A DNA stretch of 64,000 bases from NCBI GenBank assembly GCA_026393275.1, contig JAPLAM010000044.1:1-64000 (forward strand), written 5' to 3'. Shown piece by piece: positions 20,381-30,150 of the stretch. The stretch's first letter is position 1; every line of letters begins with the position of its first letter. The position numbers and the translations under genes are program-made. Below the pieces are notes generated by a model that was not told where the DNA came from, did not search any database, and saw only the letters and a list, made by a program, of their open reading frames with translations. This DNA comes from Arthrobacter sp. GTDB lineage: Bacteria; Actinomycetota; Actinomycetes; Actinomycetales; Micrococcaceae.

Positions 20381-20551
20381 GTGTACGGATGGATCTTCCG
20401 CCGCCTCCCCGGTCCGTTATGGTTGCGCCTTGCCACGGCGCTGGTCCTGCTGGCGGGCGCACTGGTATTGATGGTTCAGTTCTTATTCCCCTGGATGGCG
20501 CAATTCAGCCCGTTCACCGACTCGACGATTGGCACGGCAACGCACCCATGA
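20381..20551 (+). CDS. small membrane protein between srtE and pabA
   Basis: This 56-aa protein starts with GTG 20381, preceded by GGGAGG. It has a basic N-terminus (YGWIFRRLPGPLWLRL) and one hydrophobic segment (about residues 18-41, with ATALVLLAGALVLMVQFLF), and then a short polar C-terminus. Its stop overlaps the pabA start in ATGA, which supports it as a real, translated gene. A small membrane protein at this position recurs in related genera as far as known; its function is unknown. Confidence 0.75.
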   Translation: MYGWIFRRLPGPLWLRLATALVLLAGALVLMVQFLFPWMAQFSPFTDSTIGTATHP

Positions 20552-21189
20552 GCACAACCAAGATCCTGGTCGTAGACAACTACGACAGTTTTGTCTACAC
20601 GCTAGTCGGCTACCTCCAGGAGCTCGGCGCGGAAACCACCGTGGTCCGCAATGATGACGTGACCCTGGCCGAAGCGATTGAGATGGCAGAGGCGCGCGAC
20701 GGCGTCCTGATCTCGCCCGGACCCGGCGCACCGGCCGAAGCGGGTGTCTGCATCGAACTGATCAGGTGGTGCGGCAGCCACAACAAGCCGATGCTGGGCG
20801 TCTGCCTCGGGCACCAGGCGCTGGCGGAAGCCTACGGCGGGCGGGTTACCCATGCCCCTGAACTGATGCACGGCAAGACCTCGCTCGTCGAACACCACGG
20901 GACGAGCGTCTTCACGGGCCTCCCCTCACCGTTCACGGCGACGCGCTACCACTCGCTGGCCGCGGTCCGCGAAAGCATCCCGGAAATCCTGGAGATCACC
21001 GCGGAGACCGGGACCGGCGTCGTGATGGGACTGCAGCACCGCACGGCACCGCTGTGCGGCGTTCAGTTCCACCCCGAATCGGTGCTGACCGAGGGTGGCT
21101 ACCTGATGCTCGGCAACTGGCTCGAGTCCCTCGGCATGGCGGGCGCGGCGGCGCGGGCCGCAGCCTTGAGCCCGCTCATCCAGCACTGA
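20548..21189 (+). CDS. pabA: aminodeoxychorismate/anthranilate synthase glutaminase component
   Basis: This is a class-I glutamine amidotransferase (213 aa) that supplies ammonia to an aminodeoxychorismate or anthranilate synthase for folate or tryptophan synthesis. The catalytic triad is Cys86 in GVCLGHQAL, His175 and Glu177 in VQFHPES; the oxyanion motif SPGPGAP is at 56-62. A longer open frame upstream is the shadow of srtE. ATG 20548 overlaps the preceding stop by four bases. Its partner synthase is not in the window, so pabA versus trpG rests on the conserved actinobacterial location. Confidence 0.93.
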   Translation: MSTTKILVVDNYDSFVYTLVGYLQELGAETTVVRNDDVTLAEAIEMAEARDGVLISPGPGAPAEAGVCIELIRWCGSHNKPMLGVCLGHQALAEAYGGRVTHAPELMHGKTSLVEHHGTSVFTGLPSPFTATRYHSLAAVRESIPEILEITAETGTGVVMGLQHRTAPLCGVQFHPESVLTEGGYLMLGNWLESLGMAGAAARAAALSPLIQH

Positions 21190-21190
21190 C

Positions 21191-21205
21191 CCCGGCAACG
21201 CCGGG
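21191..21205. terminator. short stem-loop between convergent pabA and pknB
   Basis: CCCGGC (21191-21196) and GCCGGG (21200-21205) form a six-bp stem with a three-base loop just after the pabA stop. No T-run follows, so it is a weak candidate. Confidence 0.35.
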
Positions 21206-21265
21206 CGCGCGCGGGGTGCCGCGAAGCCGCCCGGCGGCCGCCACCCGCCGGCCGCCTGCCGTCTG

Positions 21266-23215
21266 CTAGTCGCGGGTCTTGGTCGGCGTCGGGGACGGCG
21301 ATGGTGAGGGGGTAGGCGAGGGCGACGGCGGGGGCGGCGGGGCCTTCGCCACGGTGACCGTGATCGTCTTGCCTTGTTCGACCGCGGCATCCGCGGGGTC
21401 GCTCTGGCCCGTCACCTTGCCCGGGTCCACCTGGGAGTTTTCGACTTCCGTGACGCTGGGGGTCAGCCCGACGTTCTTCAGTGCCGCCTCTGCCTCCGCC
21501 TGGGGCAGGCCGACTAGTTGCGGCACGGCCACCTTGCCTGTGGACACAATGATTTCCACCGAGCTGCCCACGGCGACGTTCTGGCCCGGCGCGGGGTTGG
21601 TGGTGATGACGATGCCGGCCGGCACCTTGGGGCTGTTGTTCAGGGTGGTCTTTGGCGCGCCGGTCAGGCCCGTTCGTCGGAGCACGTCCCTGGCATCCGC
21701 CTCGGTCCGGCCGGGCAGGTCGGCGGGAATCGTGATGACGCTGGGACCGTCCGAGATATTCAGGGTGATGTCCGAATTGCGTTCCAGAGCGGTGCCGGCC
21801 GACGGTACCGTGCCGACGGCGCTTCCCTTGGACACCGTCGCATGCTGGATGCGCTTCAACTGGGGCTTGAGCCCGGCGTTATAGAGCTTTTGCAGGGCCT
21901 CGGATTCGGTCAGTGATGCCACGGCGGGGACGTCCACCTTGGCCACGGGCGGGGGCTGCTGGTTGACCATGTTGTAGAGCCACATACCGCCGCCGGCGAG
22001 GACCAGCAGCGTGAAGATGACAAGCGTGGCAATCCAGGTCCGGCGACGGGATTTCTGCCGGCCGGTGGGTTCATGATCGGCCTGAAAGCTCAGCGGCAGG
22101 CTGCCGGTTTCTGCCGGCTCATGGCCGACGGACATCGCGGTGAGTGCCTCGGATTCGCTGTCATGCTCCGAGGGGACTCGGCCGGCCGGGGCGTCATCGA
22201 GGAACTTGGCGCCGGTCAGGGAGAAGGCCGCCGTCGGCGGCAGCTGCTCGGGGGCGGCAACCGTGTTGTGCGGGTCGGTGGGGGCTTCGCCGGGTGCCAG
22301 CACCGCCACGGCGATGCCGCTGCGCGCCGCGCGGAGCGCGCGCCGGAAGGCCGCGGCGTCCTGGAAACGGTCGGCGCGGTTCTTCTGCAGTGCCTTGGCC
22401 AGGACGCTGTCCAGTGCCTCGGAAACGTCAGGGTTGAGGCTACTGGCGGGCTCGGGGATCTCACGCACGTGCTGGTAGGCAACCGACACCGGGCTGTCGC
22501 CGATGAACGGGGGGCGTCCGGTCAGCATCTCGTAAAGCAGGCAGCCGGCCGAATAGAGGTCGCTGCGCGCGTCGACCGTTTCGCCGCGGGCCTGCTCGGG
22601 GGACAGGTACTGGGCCGTTCCCACCACGGCCTGCGTCTGGGTCATGGTCGCCGAAGAATCCGCCATGGCGCGGGCAATCCCGAAGTCCATCACCTTCACG
22701 CTGTTGGCATCCGGGCAGTACATCACGTTGGCCGGCTTGATGTCACGGTGCACGATGCCGGCCCTGTGACTGTAATCGAGGGCGGACAGCACGCCCAGGG
22801 CGAAGTCGATGGCCTTGTCGATCGTGACTTCCTTGGCCCTGATCAGATCCCGGATGGTCTTGCCCGAGACGTATTCCATCACGATGTACGGCACACGAAC
22901 GCTGTCGTCGTGGTCCCCGGGGACGGCATGGTCGCCAGTGTCATAGACGGCGACGATCGAGGGATGGTTAAGCGCTGCGACGGCCTGGGCTTCACGCTTG
23001 AACCTGGCCTGGAACTGCGGGTCCCGGGCCAGGTCCGGGCGGAGCAGCTTGATGGCCACCGTCCGCCCCAGCCGGGTGTCCAGTCCGCGGAAAACGTCCG
23101 CCATGCCGCCACGGCCGATCAGCTCACCCAGCTCATAACGCCCGCTGAGGACGCGCTGGTTGCTCACCGGGCTGTTGTCCTCCCGGTGCGAAGGAGTGCG
23201 GGGCGATGTGGACAT
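21266..23215 (-). CDS. pknB: Ser/Thr protein kinase with three PASTA domains
   Basis: PknB senses muropeptides/lipid II through external PASTA domains and phosphorylates cell-division and wall-synthesis proteins. The 649-aa protein has a Hanks-type kinase domain (GRGGMADVF, Lys56, HRDIKPAN with Asp158, DFG at 177-179), a juxtamembrane linker, a transmembrane helix at about 394-415 and three PASTA repeats between about 423 and 618, and then a Pro/Ser/Thr tail of PSPSP type. It is the last gene of the fhaA-to-pknB operon, six bases after the upstream kinase gene. Confidence 0.97.
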   Translation of the reverse strand: MSTSPRTPSHREDNSPVSNQRVLSGRYELGELIGRGGMADVFRGLDTRLGRTVAIKLLRPDLARDPQFQARFKREAQAVAALNHPSIVAVYDTGDHAVPGDHDDSVRVPYIVMEYVSGKTIRDLIRAKEVTIDKAIDFALGVLSALDYSHRAGIVHRDIKPANVMYCPDANSVKVMDFGIARAMADSSATMTQTQAVVGTAQYLSPEQARGETVDARSDLYSAGCLLYEMLTGRPPFIGDSPVSVAYQHVREIPEPASSLNPDVSEALDSVLAKALQKNRADRFQDAAAFRRALRAARSGIAVAVLAPGEAPTDPHNTVAAPEQLPPTAAFSLTGAKFLDDAPAGRVPSEHDSESEALTAMSVGHEPAETGSLPLSFQADHEPTGRQKSRRRTWIATLVIFTLLVLAGGGMWLYNMVNQQPPPVAKVDVPAVASLTESEALQKLYNAGLKPQLKRIQHATVSKGSAVGTVPSAGTALERNSDITLNISDGPSVITIPADLPGRTEADARDVLRRTGLTGAPKTTLNNSPKVPAGIVITTNPAPGQNVAVGSSVEIIVSTGKVAVPQLVGLPQAEAEAALKNVGLTPSVTEVENSQVDPGKVTGQSDPADAAVEQGKTITVTVAKAPPPPPSPSPTPSPSPSPTPTKTRD

Positions 23216-23221
23216 GGTTGC

Positions 23222-25036
23222 CTACCCGGTAGTGCTTGGGCTGGTGGTGGGCGTTGGGGTCAACGCCGGGGCGGCGGTGGCAAGGTGGTAGATCACCACG
23301 GAGCCGGCCGGTACCTGCTGGCCGGAGGCGGGCTCGGAGCTCACAAAAGTACCCGGCTGCTGGTTTTTCCTACCGTCGACCGGGTCACCCTTTTGCCAGC
23401 GCAGGCCGGCACCCTGGATGGCCTGCTGGACGGCGGTTTCACTTGCGCCCTGCTCCAGGGTAGGGACGGTACGCATGTCCGGTCCCTTGGAGTAGCTGAC
23501 AGTGATGACGTCGCCGCGCTGGACGGGACCGGACGGGTTAATATCCAGGACCGTGTTCGGCGCCGCAGGGTCGGCAACCGGGGCGCCTTTGACCTGCAGA
23601 CCCATGCCGATGAGTTCGGTCCGGACGTCATTGAACGCGCGGCCCTTGTAGGCGTCTGGAATCAGGTTGATGGCAGCCGGGGTGGACTGCGTGGGGGTGG
23701 GCGAACTGCTGGTGGGGCTGGCACTCGTGGTCGTGGGTGCCGCGCTCGTCGTGCTGGCTTTGGCGCTGGAGCTGCTGACCGCCGGGGACGACGGAAACAG
23801 AATCCCGGCCTGCGAGAGGACGACTCCCACGAGCGCAAACAGTACCAACAGGATCAGGGCGACCAGGGGCCAGGTCCACGGGCTGCGGCCCTTGCGCTGT
23901 GGTTCGTCCTCGGGCTCGTAGCCGTCGTAGTCCTCTTCCTCGTGGGTCCAGTTGCGCTCGGCGGCCAGCGCATCTGCGCGGTCCAGGGCGTTCCGGGCGC
24001 CGTGGCCGCTCGCCGCGGCTGCCCCCGCCGCCATTCCGGCCGCGGCACCTGCGCCCGCCGCGCCGAGTACCGGCAGGGCCGACGTCGACTTGTCCTCCGC
24101 CGCGCTGGCGCCGATGACGCTGGTCGATGCGGTGGGAACATCAACGGGCGCGGTGACCGGGCCGGTGGCTGCCTCGAAGAGCAGCATGCCGGGCACGGCC
24201 GCGTGGGCGGCCGCAATATCGCCGTTGCGGATGGCGTCGGCCGCCTCGGCCAGTTTGATCGCGTCGGCCGGACGGTTCTTGGGATCCTTGGCCAGCATCG
24301 ACATCAGGAGGGCGCGGACCGGCCGGGGCAGGGTGTCCGGCAAGGGCGGCGGGGCGTCGTTGACCTGGGCCAGGGCGATCGCGATCTGGGATTCACCCGA
24401 GAAGGGGCGGTGCCCGGTGAGGCACTCGTAACCGATCACGCCGAGCGAGTAGATGTCGGAGGCGCCGGTTGCGGTCTGGCCGGTCGCCTGTTCCGGGGCG
24501 AGGTACTGGGCGGTGCCCATCACCTGGCCAGTCTGGGTCAGCGGAACCTGGTCCGCCAGCCGGGCGATGCCGAAGTCGGTAACCTTGACGCGGCCCTCGG
24601 GGGTGATGAGCAGGTTGCCGGGCTTGATGTCGCGGTGCACCAGGCCCTGGGCGTGGGCTACGGACAAGGCCCGAGCCGTCTGCGAAATCATCGACAAGGT
24701 GCGGTCCGGTGAGAGCACCTGCTCGTGCTCGATGATGCTGCTCAGCGGCTGGCCGGGCACAAGCTCCATGACGAGGTAGGCGGATCCTTCCTCCTCGCCG
24801 TAATCAAAGACGTTGGCGATGCCCACATGGTTTAGCAGGGCGGTGTGCCGCGCCTCGGCTCGGAAGCGCTGCAGGAAGCCCGGATCACCGGTGTATTCCT
24901 CTTTGAGCACCTTGATGGCGACGATCCGGCCAAGGATCAGGTCCTTGGCTTTCCAGACTTCCCCCATGCCTCCGATTGCAATGCGTGTGGTCAGCTGGAA
25001 TCTGCCGCCGAGGGTGATTCCCGATGTAGGCCTCAC
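23222..25036 (-). CDS. pknA: Ser/Thr protein kinase with two PASTA domains (PknA position)
   Basis: The 604-aa protein has a kinase domain with Lys42, HRDIKPGN (Asp136) and DFGIARL (Asp154), an Ala-rich juxtamembrane region of over 100 residues, a transmembrane helix at about 387-411, a Ser/Thr-rich external linker and two PASTA domains (about 457-590). In mycobacteria the kinase at this operon position, PknA, has no PASTA domains, so this version should also bind wall fragments. The GTG start 25036 overlaps the pbpA stop in GTGA. Naming follows operon position. Confidence 0.93.
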   Translation of the reverse strand: MRPTSGITLGGRFQLTTRIAIGGMGEVWKAKDLILGRIVAIKVLKEEYTGDPGFLQRFRAEARHTALLNHVGIANVFDYGEEEGSAYLVMELVPGQPLSSIIEHEQVLSPDRTLSMISQTARALSVAHAQGLVHRDIKPGNLLITPEGRVKVTDFGIARLADQVPLTQTGQVMGTAQYLAPEQATGQTATGASDIYSLGVIGYECLTGHRPFSGESQIAIALAQVNDAPPPLPDTLPRPVRALLMSMLAKDPKNRPADAIKLAEAADAIRNGDIAAAHAAVPGMLLFEAATGPVTAPVDVPTASTSVIGASAAEDKSTSALPVLGAAGAGAAAGMAAGAAAASGHGARNALDRADALAAERNWTHEEEDYDGYEPEDEPQRKGRSPWTWPLVALILLVLFALVGVVLSQAGILFPSSPAVSSSSAKASTTSAAPTTTSASPTSSSPTPTQSTPAAINLIPDAYKGRAFNDVRTELIGMGLQVKGAPVADPAAPNTVLDINPSGPVQRGDVITVSYSKGPDMRTVPTLEQGASETAVQQAIQGAGLRWQKGDPVDGRKNQQPGTFVSSEPASGQQVPAGSVVIYHLATAAPALTPTPTTSPSTTG

Positions 25037-26490
25037 TTATTCAACACCGCCTCAAAAATCTTCTTCGCGTTCGGACTGGTTAGCTGTGCGCCGGTGGTGA
25101 TGTTCACGCCTTGCATGACGATCGTGACAGCCACTTGCGGGTCATTGGCCGGGGCGAACCCGGTAAACCATGAGTTGTTCAGGCCATTGCCGAGCTCGGC
25201 CGTGCCGGTCTTTCCCGCGACCTGGACGCCCGGAACGCCGGCTGCGCGGGCGATGCCGTCACTGACCACACTGGTCATCCACTCGGTGATCTGCCGGGAG
25301 ATTTCCGGGGTGGTGGAGGTCCGGAGCGTCTCGGGCTTCGGTTCGTTGATGATCCGCAGATCAGGGGACCGCAGGGTCTTGATCAGGTTGGGTTTCATCT
25401 GGATGCCGCCGTTGGCTATGGCCGAGGTCATCTGGTTGATCTGCAGCGGCGTGGCCCGGACGTCGCGCTGGCCGATGGCCGACTGGGCCAGGCCGGCAGC
25501 GTCCAACGGATCACTCGGGAAGACGCTGTTGGCCGACTCAAGCTTGAGCTGGTCGCCGAAGTCCTGCCCGAAGCCGAACTTCGCGGCCTGGTCGCCGATT
25601 GCCTTCTGCCCCAGGTCGAGGGCGATGCTGGCGAACGGGGTGTTGCAGGACTGCTGCAGGGCGAAGGCGAACGTGGCGGTATCCCGGGTGTAGCAATTTC
25701 CACCGGCGTAGTTCGGCAGCTTGTACTGGATGCCCGGGAACGGTAGCTCGGCCGGGTTGGGCAGCACACTGTCTTTGTTGTACTTGCCGGAACCCAGGGC
25801 CGCCGCCGTGTCGACGATCTTGAAGACGGACCCCGGCGCCAGCAGCGCGCCGGTGGGGCCGCTGACGGACTGGTTCAGGTTGATGCCGGGGATCTTGTTC
25901 AGCGCGGTGATGTTGGCGGCTTCGGCGTCGGGATCCTGGGTGGCAACCAGATTGGGGTCATAGGAGGGCTTGGAAACCATCGCCAGGATCGCGCCGGTCT
26001 TCGGGTTGCTTACGACGATAGCTCCGCGCTGGCCCTCCGGAATGAGGTCGTAGGCGAGTTTCTGGATTTTCGGGTCCAGGGTCAGCTCCACGGACGCGCC
26101 CTTGGGCTGGTTGCCCAGGAACAGCTGGCCCACGCGGTCCAGGAACAGCTGGTCGGAGCTGCCGGCCAGCTGCTCGTTCATCGCCAGTTCCATGCCGGTC
26201 AGGCCGTAGTTCTTGGAGAAGTATCCGGTGACTCCTGCGTACAGCTCCGGCTGGGTGTAGCTGCGCTGGAACTGGCAGCTTTCACTGCCCGGCACGGATT
26301 GCGCCACGGGGGTGCCGCCGACGATGATGGCGCCGCGGTCATTGCAGTAGTTCTGTATGAGGGTGCGGGTGTTCCAGGTGTTGGCTTTGAGTTCGTCCGC
26401 GCCGACCACCTGGACGTAGCTGAGCGCGCCGAAGATCAGCGCGAACATGGCGATCGCAGCGATCCAGGAATTACGAATGGCCTGGTTCAC
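25033..26490 (-). CDS. pbpA: class B penicillin-binding protein
   Basis: This is a peptidoglycan transpeptidase that cross-links peptide stems in the wall. The 485-aa protein has one N-terminal signal-anchor (about 8-26) and the three active-site motifs: APGSVFK (nucleophile Ser221, Lys224), SCN (281-283) and KTG (427-429). It is coupled by overlaps on both sides (GTGA with rodA before, GTGA with pknA after). Its partner glycosyltransferase is the preceding SEDS gene. The start is GTG 26490. Confidence 0.97.
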   Translation of the reverse strand: MNQAIRNSWIAAIAMFALIFGALSYVQVVGADELKANTWNTRTLIQNYCNDRGAIIVGGTPVAQSVPGSESCQFQRSYTQPELYAGVTGYFSKNYGLTGMELAMNEQLAGSSDQLFLDRVGQLFLGNQPKGASVELTLDPKIQKLAYDLIPEGQRGAIVVSNPKTGAILAMVSKPSYDPNLVATQDPDAEAANITALNKIPGINLNQSVSGPTGALLAPGSVFKIVDTAAALGSGKYNKDSVLPNPAELPFPGIQYKLPNYAGGNCYTRDTATFAFALQQSCNTPFASIALDLGQKAIGDQAAKFGFGQDFGDQLKLESANSVFPSDPLDAAGLAQSAIGQRDVRATPLQINQMTSAIANGGIQMKPNLIKTLRSPDLRIINEPKPETLRTSTTPEISRQITEWMTSVVSDGIARAAGVPGVQVAGKTGTAELGNGLNNSWFTGFAPANDPQVAVTIVMQGVNITTGAQLTSPNAKKIFEAVLNK

Positions 26491-27941
26491 AGGTGTTTCA
26501 CCGCCTCGGTGGGAGCGTCTGTACTGGCGCCGCTGCGGGCCGGCGTGGTGGCCGGCTTCGGCGGCAGGACAGGGGTCGTTTCCTGCGCGTCAGGGTCCTT
26601 GCCCGGCGGCAGCGGGGTGGTGTCTACGGGCCCGCGGGCGGTGTGCGAGATCATTAGCAGCAGGCCGACGATGATCCAGTTCGCGAGCAGGGAGGACCCG
26701 CCGGCGGCGAGGAACGGCGTCGTCAGTCCGGTCAGCGGGATCAGGCGCGTGACGCCGCCGATCACCACGAAGCATTGGAGCGCGACGGCGAAGGACAACC
26801 CGGTGGCGAGCAGCTTGCCGAACCCGTCGCGGGTGCCAAGCGCCGCCCGGAAGCCGCGGGTGAACAGCAACAGGTACATGAGCACGATCGCGAAGATGCC
26901 GATCAGCCCCAGCTCTTCGCCGAAGGAGGCGACGATCATGTCGCTGTTGGCGAAGGGGACGAGATTGGGGCGGCCCTGGCCCAGGCCAGTGCCGACGAGG
27001 CCGCCGTTGGCCATGCCGAAGAGTCCCTGGACGATTTGCCGGCTGCCGCCGAATTCCCGCCCGTAGACCTCGGCAGTGAAGGCGTTGATCCAGCCGTCGA
27101 TCCGGAGTGCCACGTGCGAGAAGACTTTGGCGGCAGCGAAGCCGCCGGCGGCCATCAGGACGACGCCGATGATCACCCAGCTGATGCGGCTGGTGGCGAC
27201 GTAGATCATTACGAGGAACAGGCCGAAGAACAGGATGGACGTTCCGAGGTCGCGCTGGAAGATGAGCACACCGATGCTCACCAGCCAGGCCGCGATCATG
27301 GGACCAAGGTCCTTGAACCGGGGGAACTGGACGGGCCCGATCTTGCGGCCGGCGAGCAGGATCAGGTCCCGGTTGGAGGAAAGGTAGCCGGCGAAGAAGA
27401 TGGCAAGCGTGACCTTCGCGAGCTCGCCGGGTTGGAAGGTCATGGACCCGAGTTTGATCCAGACGCTGGCACCCAGTACCTCGCCCGCCGAGATCCCGGG
27501 AACCAGCGGCAGGATCAGCAGCACGGCGCTGACCACGAGCGAAATGTAGGTGAAGCGGCGCAGGATCCGGTGGTCTTTCAGGAACCAGATCACGGCGATG
27601 GACACCGCCATGGCGACGAGCGTCCAGCGCAGCTGGTTGTTCCCGGTGTCCTCCCCGACGCGGTCCAGGCGGTGGATCATGGCCAGGCCGAGGCCGTTCA
27701 GGGCCACCACCAGGGGAAGTATTACCGGGTCGGCATATTTAGCGCGAATCCGCAGCACCACATGGAAGGCCAGCGCAGCGGCTGCCAAGAGTCCGGACTG
27801 GAACCAGAAATCGGTGTCAAAGGCCTTCTGCCGGTCGACGCCGACAAGCGCCTGGGCTCCGATGCCGACCGCGAGGGCCAGGATCAGAAGGACCAGCTCT
27901 GCATTGCGGCGCGACTTGGGCACGGGCTCTATCGCCGTCAT
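26487..27941 (-). CDS. rodA: SEDS peptidoglycan glycosyltransferase (FtsW/RodA/SpoVE family)
   Basis: SEDS proteins polymerise lipid II glycan chains together with a cognate class B PBP. The 484-aa protein has ten or more transmembrane segments and the family signatures IHRLDRVGEDTGNNQLRW, GELAKVTLAIF and RLIPLTGLTTPFLAAGGSS. Pairing with pbpA supports RodA. The C-terminal 50 residues are a Pro/Thr-rich cytoplasmic tail. The stop overlaps the pbpA start and its ATG overlaps the pstP stop, so the operon is tightly coupled. Confidence 0.95.
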   Translation of the reverse strand: MTAIEPVPKSRRNAELVLLILALAVGIGAQALVGVDRQKAFDTDFWFQSGLLAAAALAFHVVLRIRAKYADPVILPLVVALNGLGLAMIHRLDRVGEDTGNNQLRWTLVAMAVSIAVIWFLKDHRILRRFTYISLVVSAVLLILPLVPGISAGEVLGASVWIKLGSMTFQPGELAKVTLAIFFAGYLSSNRDLILLAGRKIGPVQFPRFKDLGPMIAAWLVSIGVLIFQRDLGTSILFFGLFLVMIYVATSRISWVIIGVVLMAAGGFAAAKVFSHVALRIDGWINAFTAEVYGREFGGSRQIVQGLFGMANGGLVGTGLGQGRPNLVPFANSDMIVASFGEELGLIGIFAIVLMYLLLFTRGFRAALGTRDGFGKLLATGLSFAVALQCFVVIGGVTRLIPLTGLTTPFLAAGGSSLLANWIIVGLLLMISHTARGPVDTTPLPPGKDPDAQETTPVLPPKPATTPARSGASTDAPTEAVKHL

Positions 27942-29665
27942 TTGCCCACCCCACAGCTAGTCGGCGACGGCGACGCGGAGGGCGCGGCGGTGGTCGGGGC
28001 GGGTGCGGCCGCGCTGGCGCTGGCGCTGGCGCTGCCGCTGGCGGTCGGCGAGGGCGACGGCGTCAGGCACTCGTCGGCGGGCGCCGTCGTGCCGGTCCGC
28101 TCCAGGTTCTTTACGATCCGCTGGGCGTCATACAGGTCCCGCGCGGGAACCGTCTGGCGCACCCGCTGCTGCGAGAACTCTGGCAGGTCAGACATGCGGA
28201 TATCGGTCACCGTTTCGAGGGTGGAAAGCGGAATGGGGCCCAGGCGCTGGGAGACCCCGTTGAAGATGGCAACGTGCTGGTCCTGTTCGCCGATGTAGTA
28301 CCGGGTCTGGGTCCAGGCGTAGCCCAGCCACAGTCCGATGCCGAGTAAGGCGACGATAGCCGCGGCGATGGAAACCGTCAGCCAGCGCCGTCGTTTGGCC
28401 GGAGGCTTGTACTCCTCGGCCTCTTCCCCGGCCGGGTCCGCCTTGTGTGTCAGCACCGTGGCGGCGCGGCGCGCCACCGTCCGGCCGGCGATGGACGGAA
28501 TCGAGCCGGATGCCGCGGCGGTGGCCGCCGCGCCCACGAGCTCGTGGGGGCGGGTGGAGAGTTCCTCACGCAGGACTTCGGCGGACAGGTGCTCGCCGAG
28601 ATGCGGATCGGTGGACAGCTGGGGCTCCTGCGGCTGGGGTTCCTTGGCCGCATCCGGGGCGCCAGCCGGGGACTTATCGGATTTTTCGGTGCGGGCGTCC
28701 GCGGCGCCCTCGCCGGACTCGCTGGCATACGTGCTGCCGGAGTCTTCGGTGCTGCCGCCCTGCGGGGTGGCCGGGGTGTCCGGGTCTGCCACGGCTGCGG
28801 GGGCGGGGACTGTCGCGGAGACAGTCGCCGGTGCCGGTGCTTGTGCTGATACCGGGACGACCTCGACGGCGGCGGTGCTTACGTCGTCGGGCGCCTGTTC
28901 CGCAATGTCGACCATTACGACGGTCACGTTGTCCGGTGCGCCGGCCTCGAGGGTGAGATCAACGAGCGTCTCGGCGCACTCGCGAAGGTCTTTCGTCTCC
29001 CGGACGGAGCGTTCCACGACGTGCCCGGCGACGTAGTTCAGGCCATCGGAGCAGAGCAGCCAGCGTTCCCCGGGTTCGACGTCGAGGACGTCCAGGTCGA
29101 GTTCGGGGCTGGCGTCGACGTCGCCGAGGACGCGCATCAGGACGTTCTTGTGCGGATGCGTCTCGGCTTCTTCGGGGCGCAGCCGGCCCTCGTCGATGAG
29201 CCGCTGGACGAAGGTGTGGTCCACGCTGACTTGTTCGAACTTGCCGTTGCGGAGCCGGTAGGCGCGCGAATCACCAATATGCGCGAAGTGGAGTTTGCCC
29301 CCGGCCAGCAGCAGGGCGGTGACGGTGGTCCCCATCCCGGCCAGTTTCGGATTAATGTGGACCAGCTCGGAGAGCAGCGAATTGGCGGTCTGGATTTCGT
29401 CGGCCAGGACGGTGTCCGCTTCGCCGCCTTCGTAGTCATCGCGGTCCAGATGAAGCATGTCCAGCACGGTGGCGGCCGAGGCCACGTCACCGCCGGCGTG
29501 CCCGCCCATGCCGTCCGCTACCACGGCGAGGTGGCGGCCCACGTAGGCCGAGTCGTCATTCTTGGACCGCACGCGGCCGACGTCGGACCGCGCGGCATAA
29601 CGCATGATGAGCGGCCGCTTCGGGGCAGTTCCTGCCTGGTCTGCGGGGGTTTCGGGGGCAGCCAT
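27938..29665 (-). CDS. pstP: PP2C-type Ser/Thr protein phosphatase
   Basis: PstP removes phosphates placed by PknA/PknB and balances signalling. The 575-aa protein has an N-terminal PPM domain with the metal-binding motifs RSKNDDSAY, VVADGMGGHAGGD (Asp51), GDSRAYRL, CSDGLN and GAPDNVTVV (about 20-255). A long Ala/Pro/Ser-rich linker follows, then a transmembrane helix around residues 430-455 (RRRWLTVSIAAAIVALLGIG) and an extracytoplasmic region ending in Ala/Ser/Pro. It overlaps rodA in ATGA and is two bases after fhaB. The linker is longer than in mycobacteria. Confidence 0.96.
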   Translation of the reverse strand: MAAPETPADQAGTAPKRPLIMRYAARSDVGRVRSKNDDSAYVGRHLAVVADGMGGHAGGDVASAATVLDMLHLDRDDYEGGEADTVLADEIQTANSLLSELVHINPKLAGMGTTVTALLLAGGKLHFAHIGDSRAYRLRNGKFEQVSVDHTFVQRLIDEGRLRPEEAETHPHKNVLMRVLGDVDASPELDLDVLDVEPGERWLLCSDGLNYVAGHVVERSVRETKDLRECAETLVDLTLEAGAPDNVTVVMVDIAEQAPDDVSTAAVEVVPVSAQAPAPATVSATVPAPAAVADPDTPATPQGGSTEDSGSTYASESGEGAADARTEKSDKSPAGAPDAAKEPQPQEPQLSTDPHLGEHLSAEVLREELSTRPHELVGAAATAAASGSIPSIAGRTVARRAATVLTHKADPAGEEAEEYKPPAKRRRWLTVSIAAAIVALLGIGLWLGYAWTQTRYYIGEQDQHVAIFNGVSQRLGPIPLSTLETVTDIRMSDLPEFSQQRVRQTVPARDLYDAQRIVKNLERTGTTAPADECLTPSPSPTASGSASASASAAAPAPTTAAPSASPSPTSCGVGK

Positions 29666-29667
29666 GG

Positions 29668-30150
29668 CTACGGCCTCAATTCAATGACCGTCTTGCCGAT
29701 TCGCACGGGGACTCCCAGCTCCACCGGCAGGGCCCGGGTCAGCTGCTGATCTGCCAGGTAGGTGCCGTTGGTGGAACCGAGGTCTTCGATGAACCAGCGG
29801 CTGCCCTGCGGGAACAGGCGTGCATGCCGGCCGGAGGCGTAGTCGTCCTCCAGAACCAGGGTGGCTTCCTGTGCCCGGCCCAGCAGGATGGGGCTCGCGG
29901 CCAGCGGAAGCGTGGTGCCCTTAAGTGGCCCCTCGGTGACGACGAGTTCGCGGGCCTGCTGCTTCACCGGGGCCGGGGCGGGCTCGGCCAGCCCAGGGTT
30001 CCTGCGAACCTGGCGCGCGGTGGGGGCACCTGCGGCGGCCTTGCGGCCGATCATGAGGTCGCGGCGCATGGCCGAGACAATGCTGAAGATGAGCACCCAG
30101 AGCAGGATCAGGAATCCGAAGCGCAGGGCGGTGATGGTCAGTTCACTCAC
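29668..30150 (-). CDS. fhaB: FHA-domain membrane protein FhaB
   Basis: FHA domains bind phosphothreonine and so read the output of the operon's kinases. This 160-aa protein has an N-terminal transmembrane helix (about 5-27, ALRFGFLILLWVLIFSIVSA) and a C-terminal FHA domain with the signature LLGRAQEATLVLEDDYASGRH and GSTNGTYL (Arg, Ser, His and Asn all present). It corresponds to mycobacterial FhaB/FipA. The GTG start 30150 overlaps the fhaA stop. Confidence 0.94.
   Translation of the reverse strand: MSELTITALRFGFLILLWVLIFSIVSAMRRDLMIGRKAAAGAPTARQVRRNPGLAEPAPAPVKQQARELVVTEGPLKGTTLPLAASPILLGRAQEATLVLEDDYASGRHARLFPQGSRWFIEDLGSTNGTYLADQQLTRALPVELGVPVRIGKTVIELRP

Noticed and set aside
22073-24712. 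879-codon plus-strand frame over pknB/pknA
   Set aside because: Antisense to two kinase genes with full motifs; its translation is Gly/Arg-rich with no domain. It is a shadow frame.
26775-28298. 507-codon plus-strand frame over rodA/pstP
   Set aside because: Antisense shadow; charged low-complexity translation.
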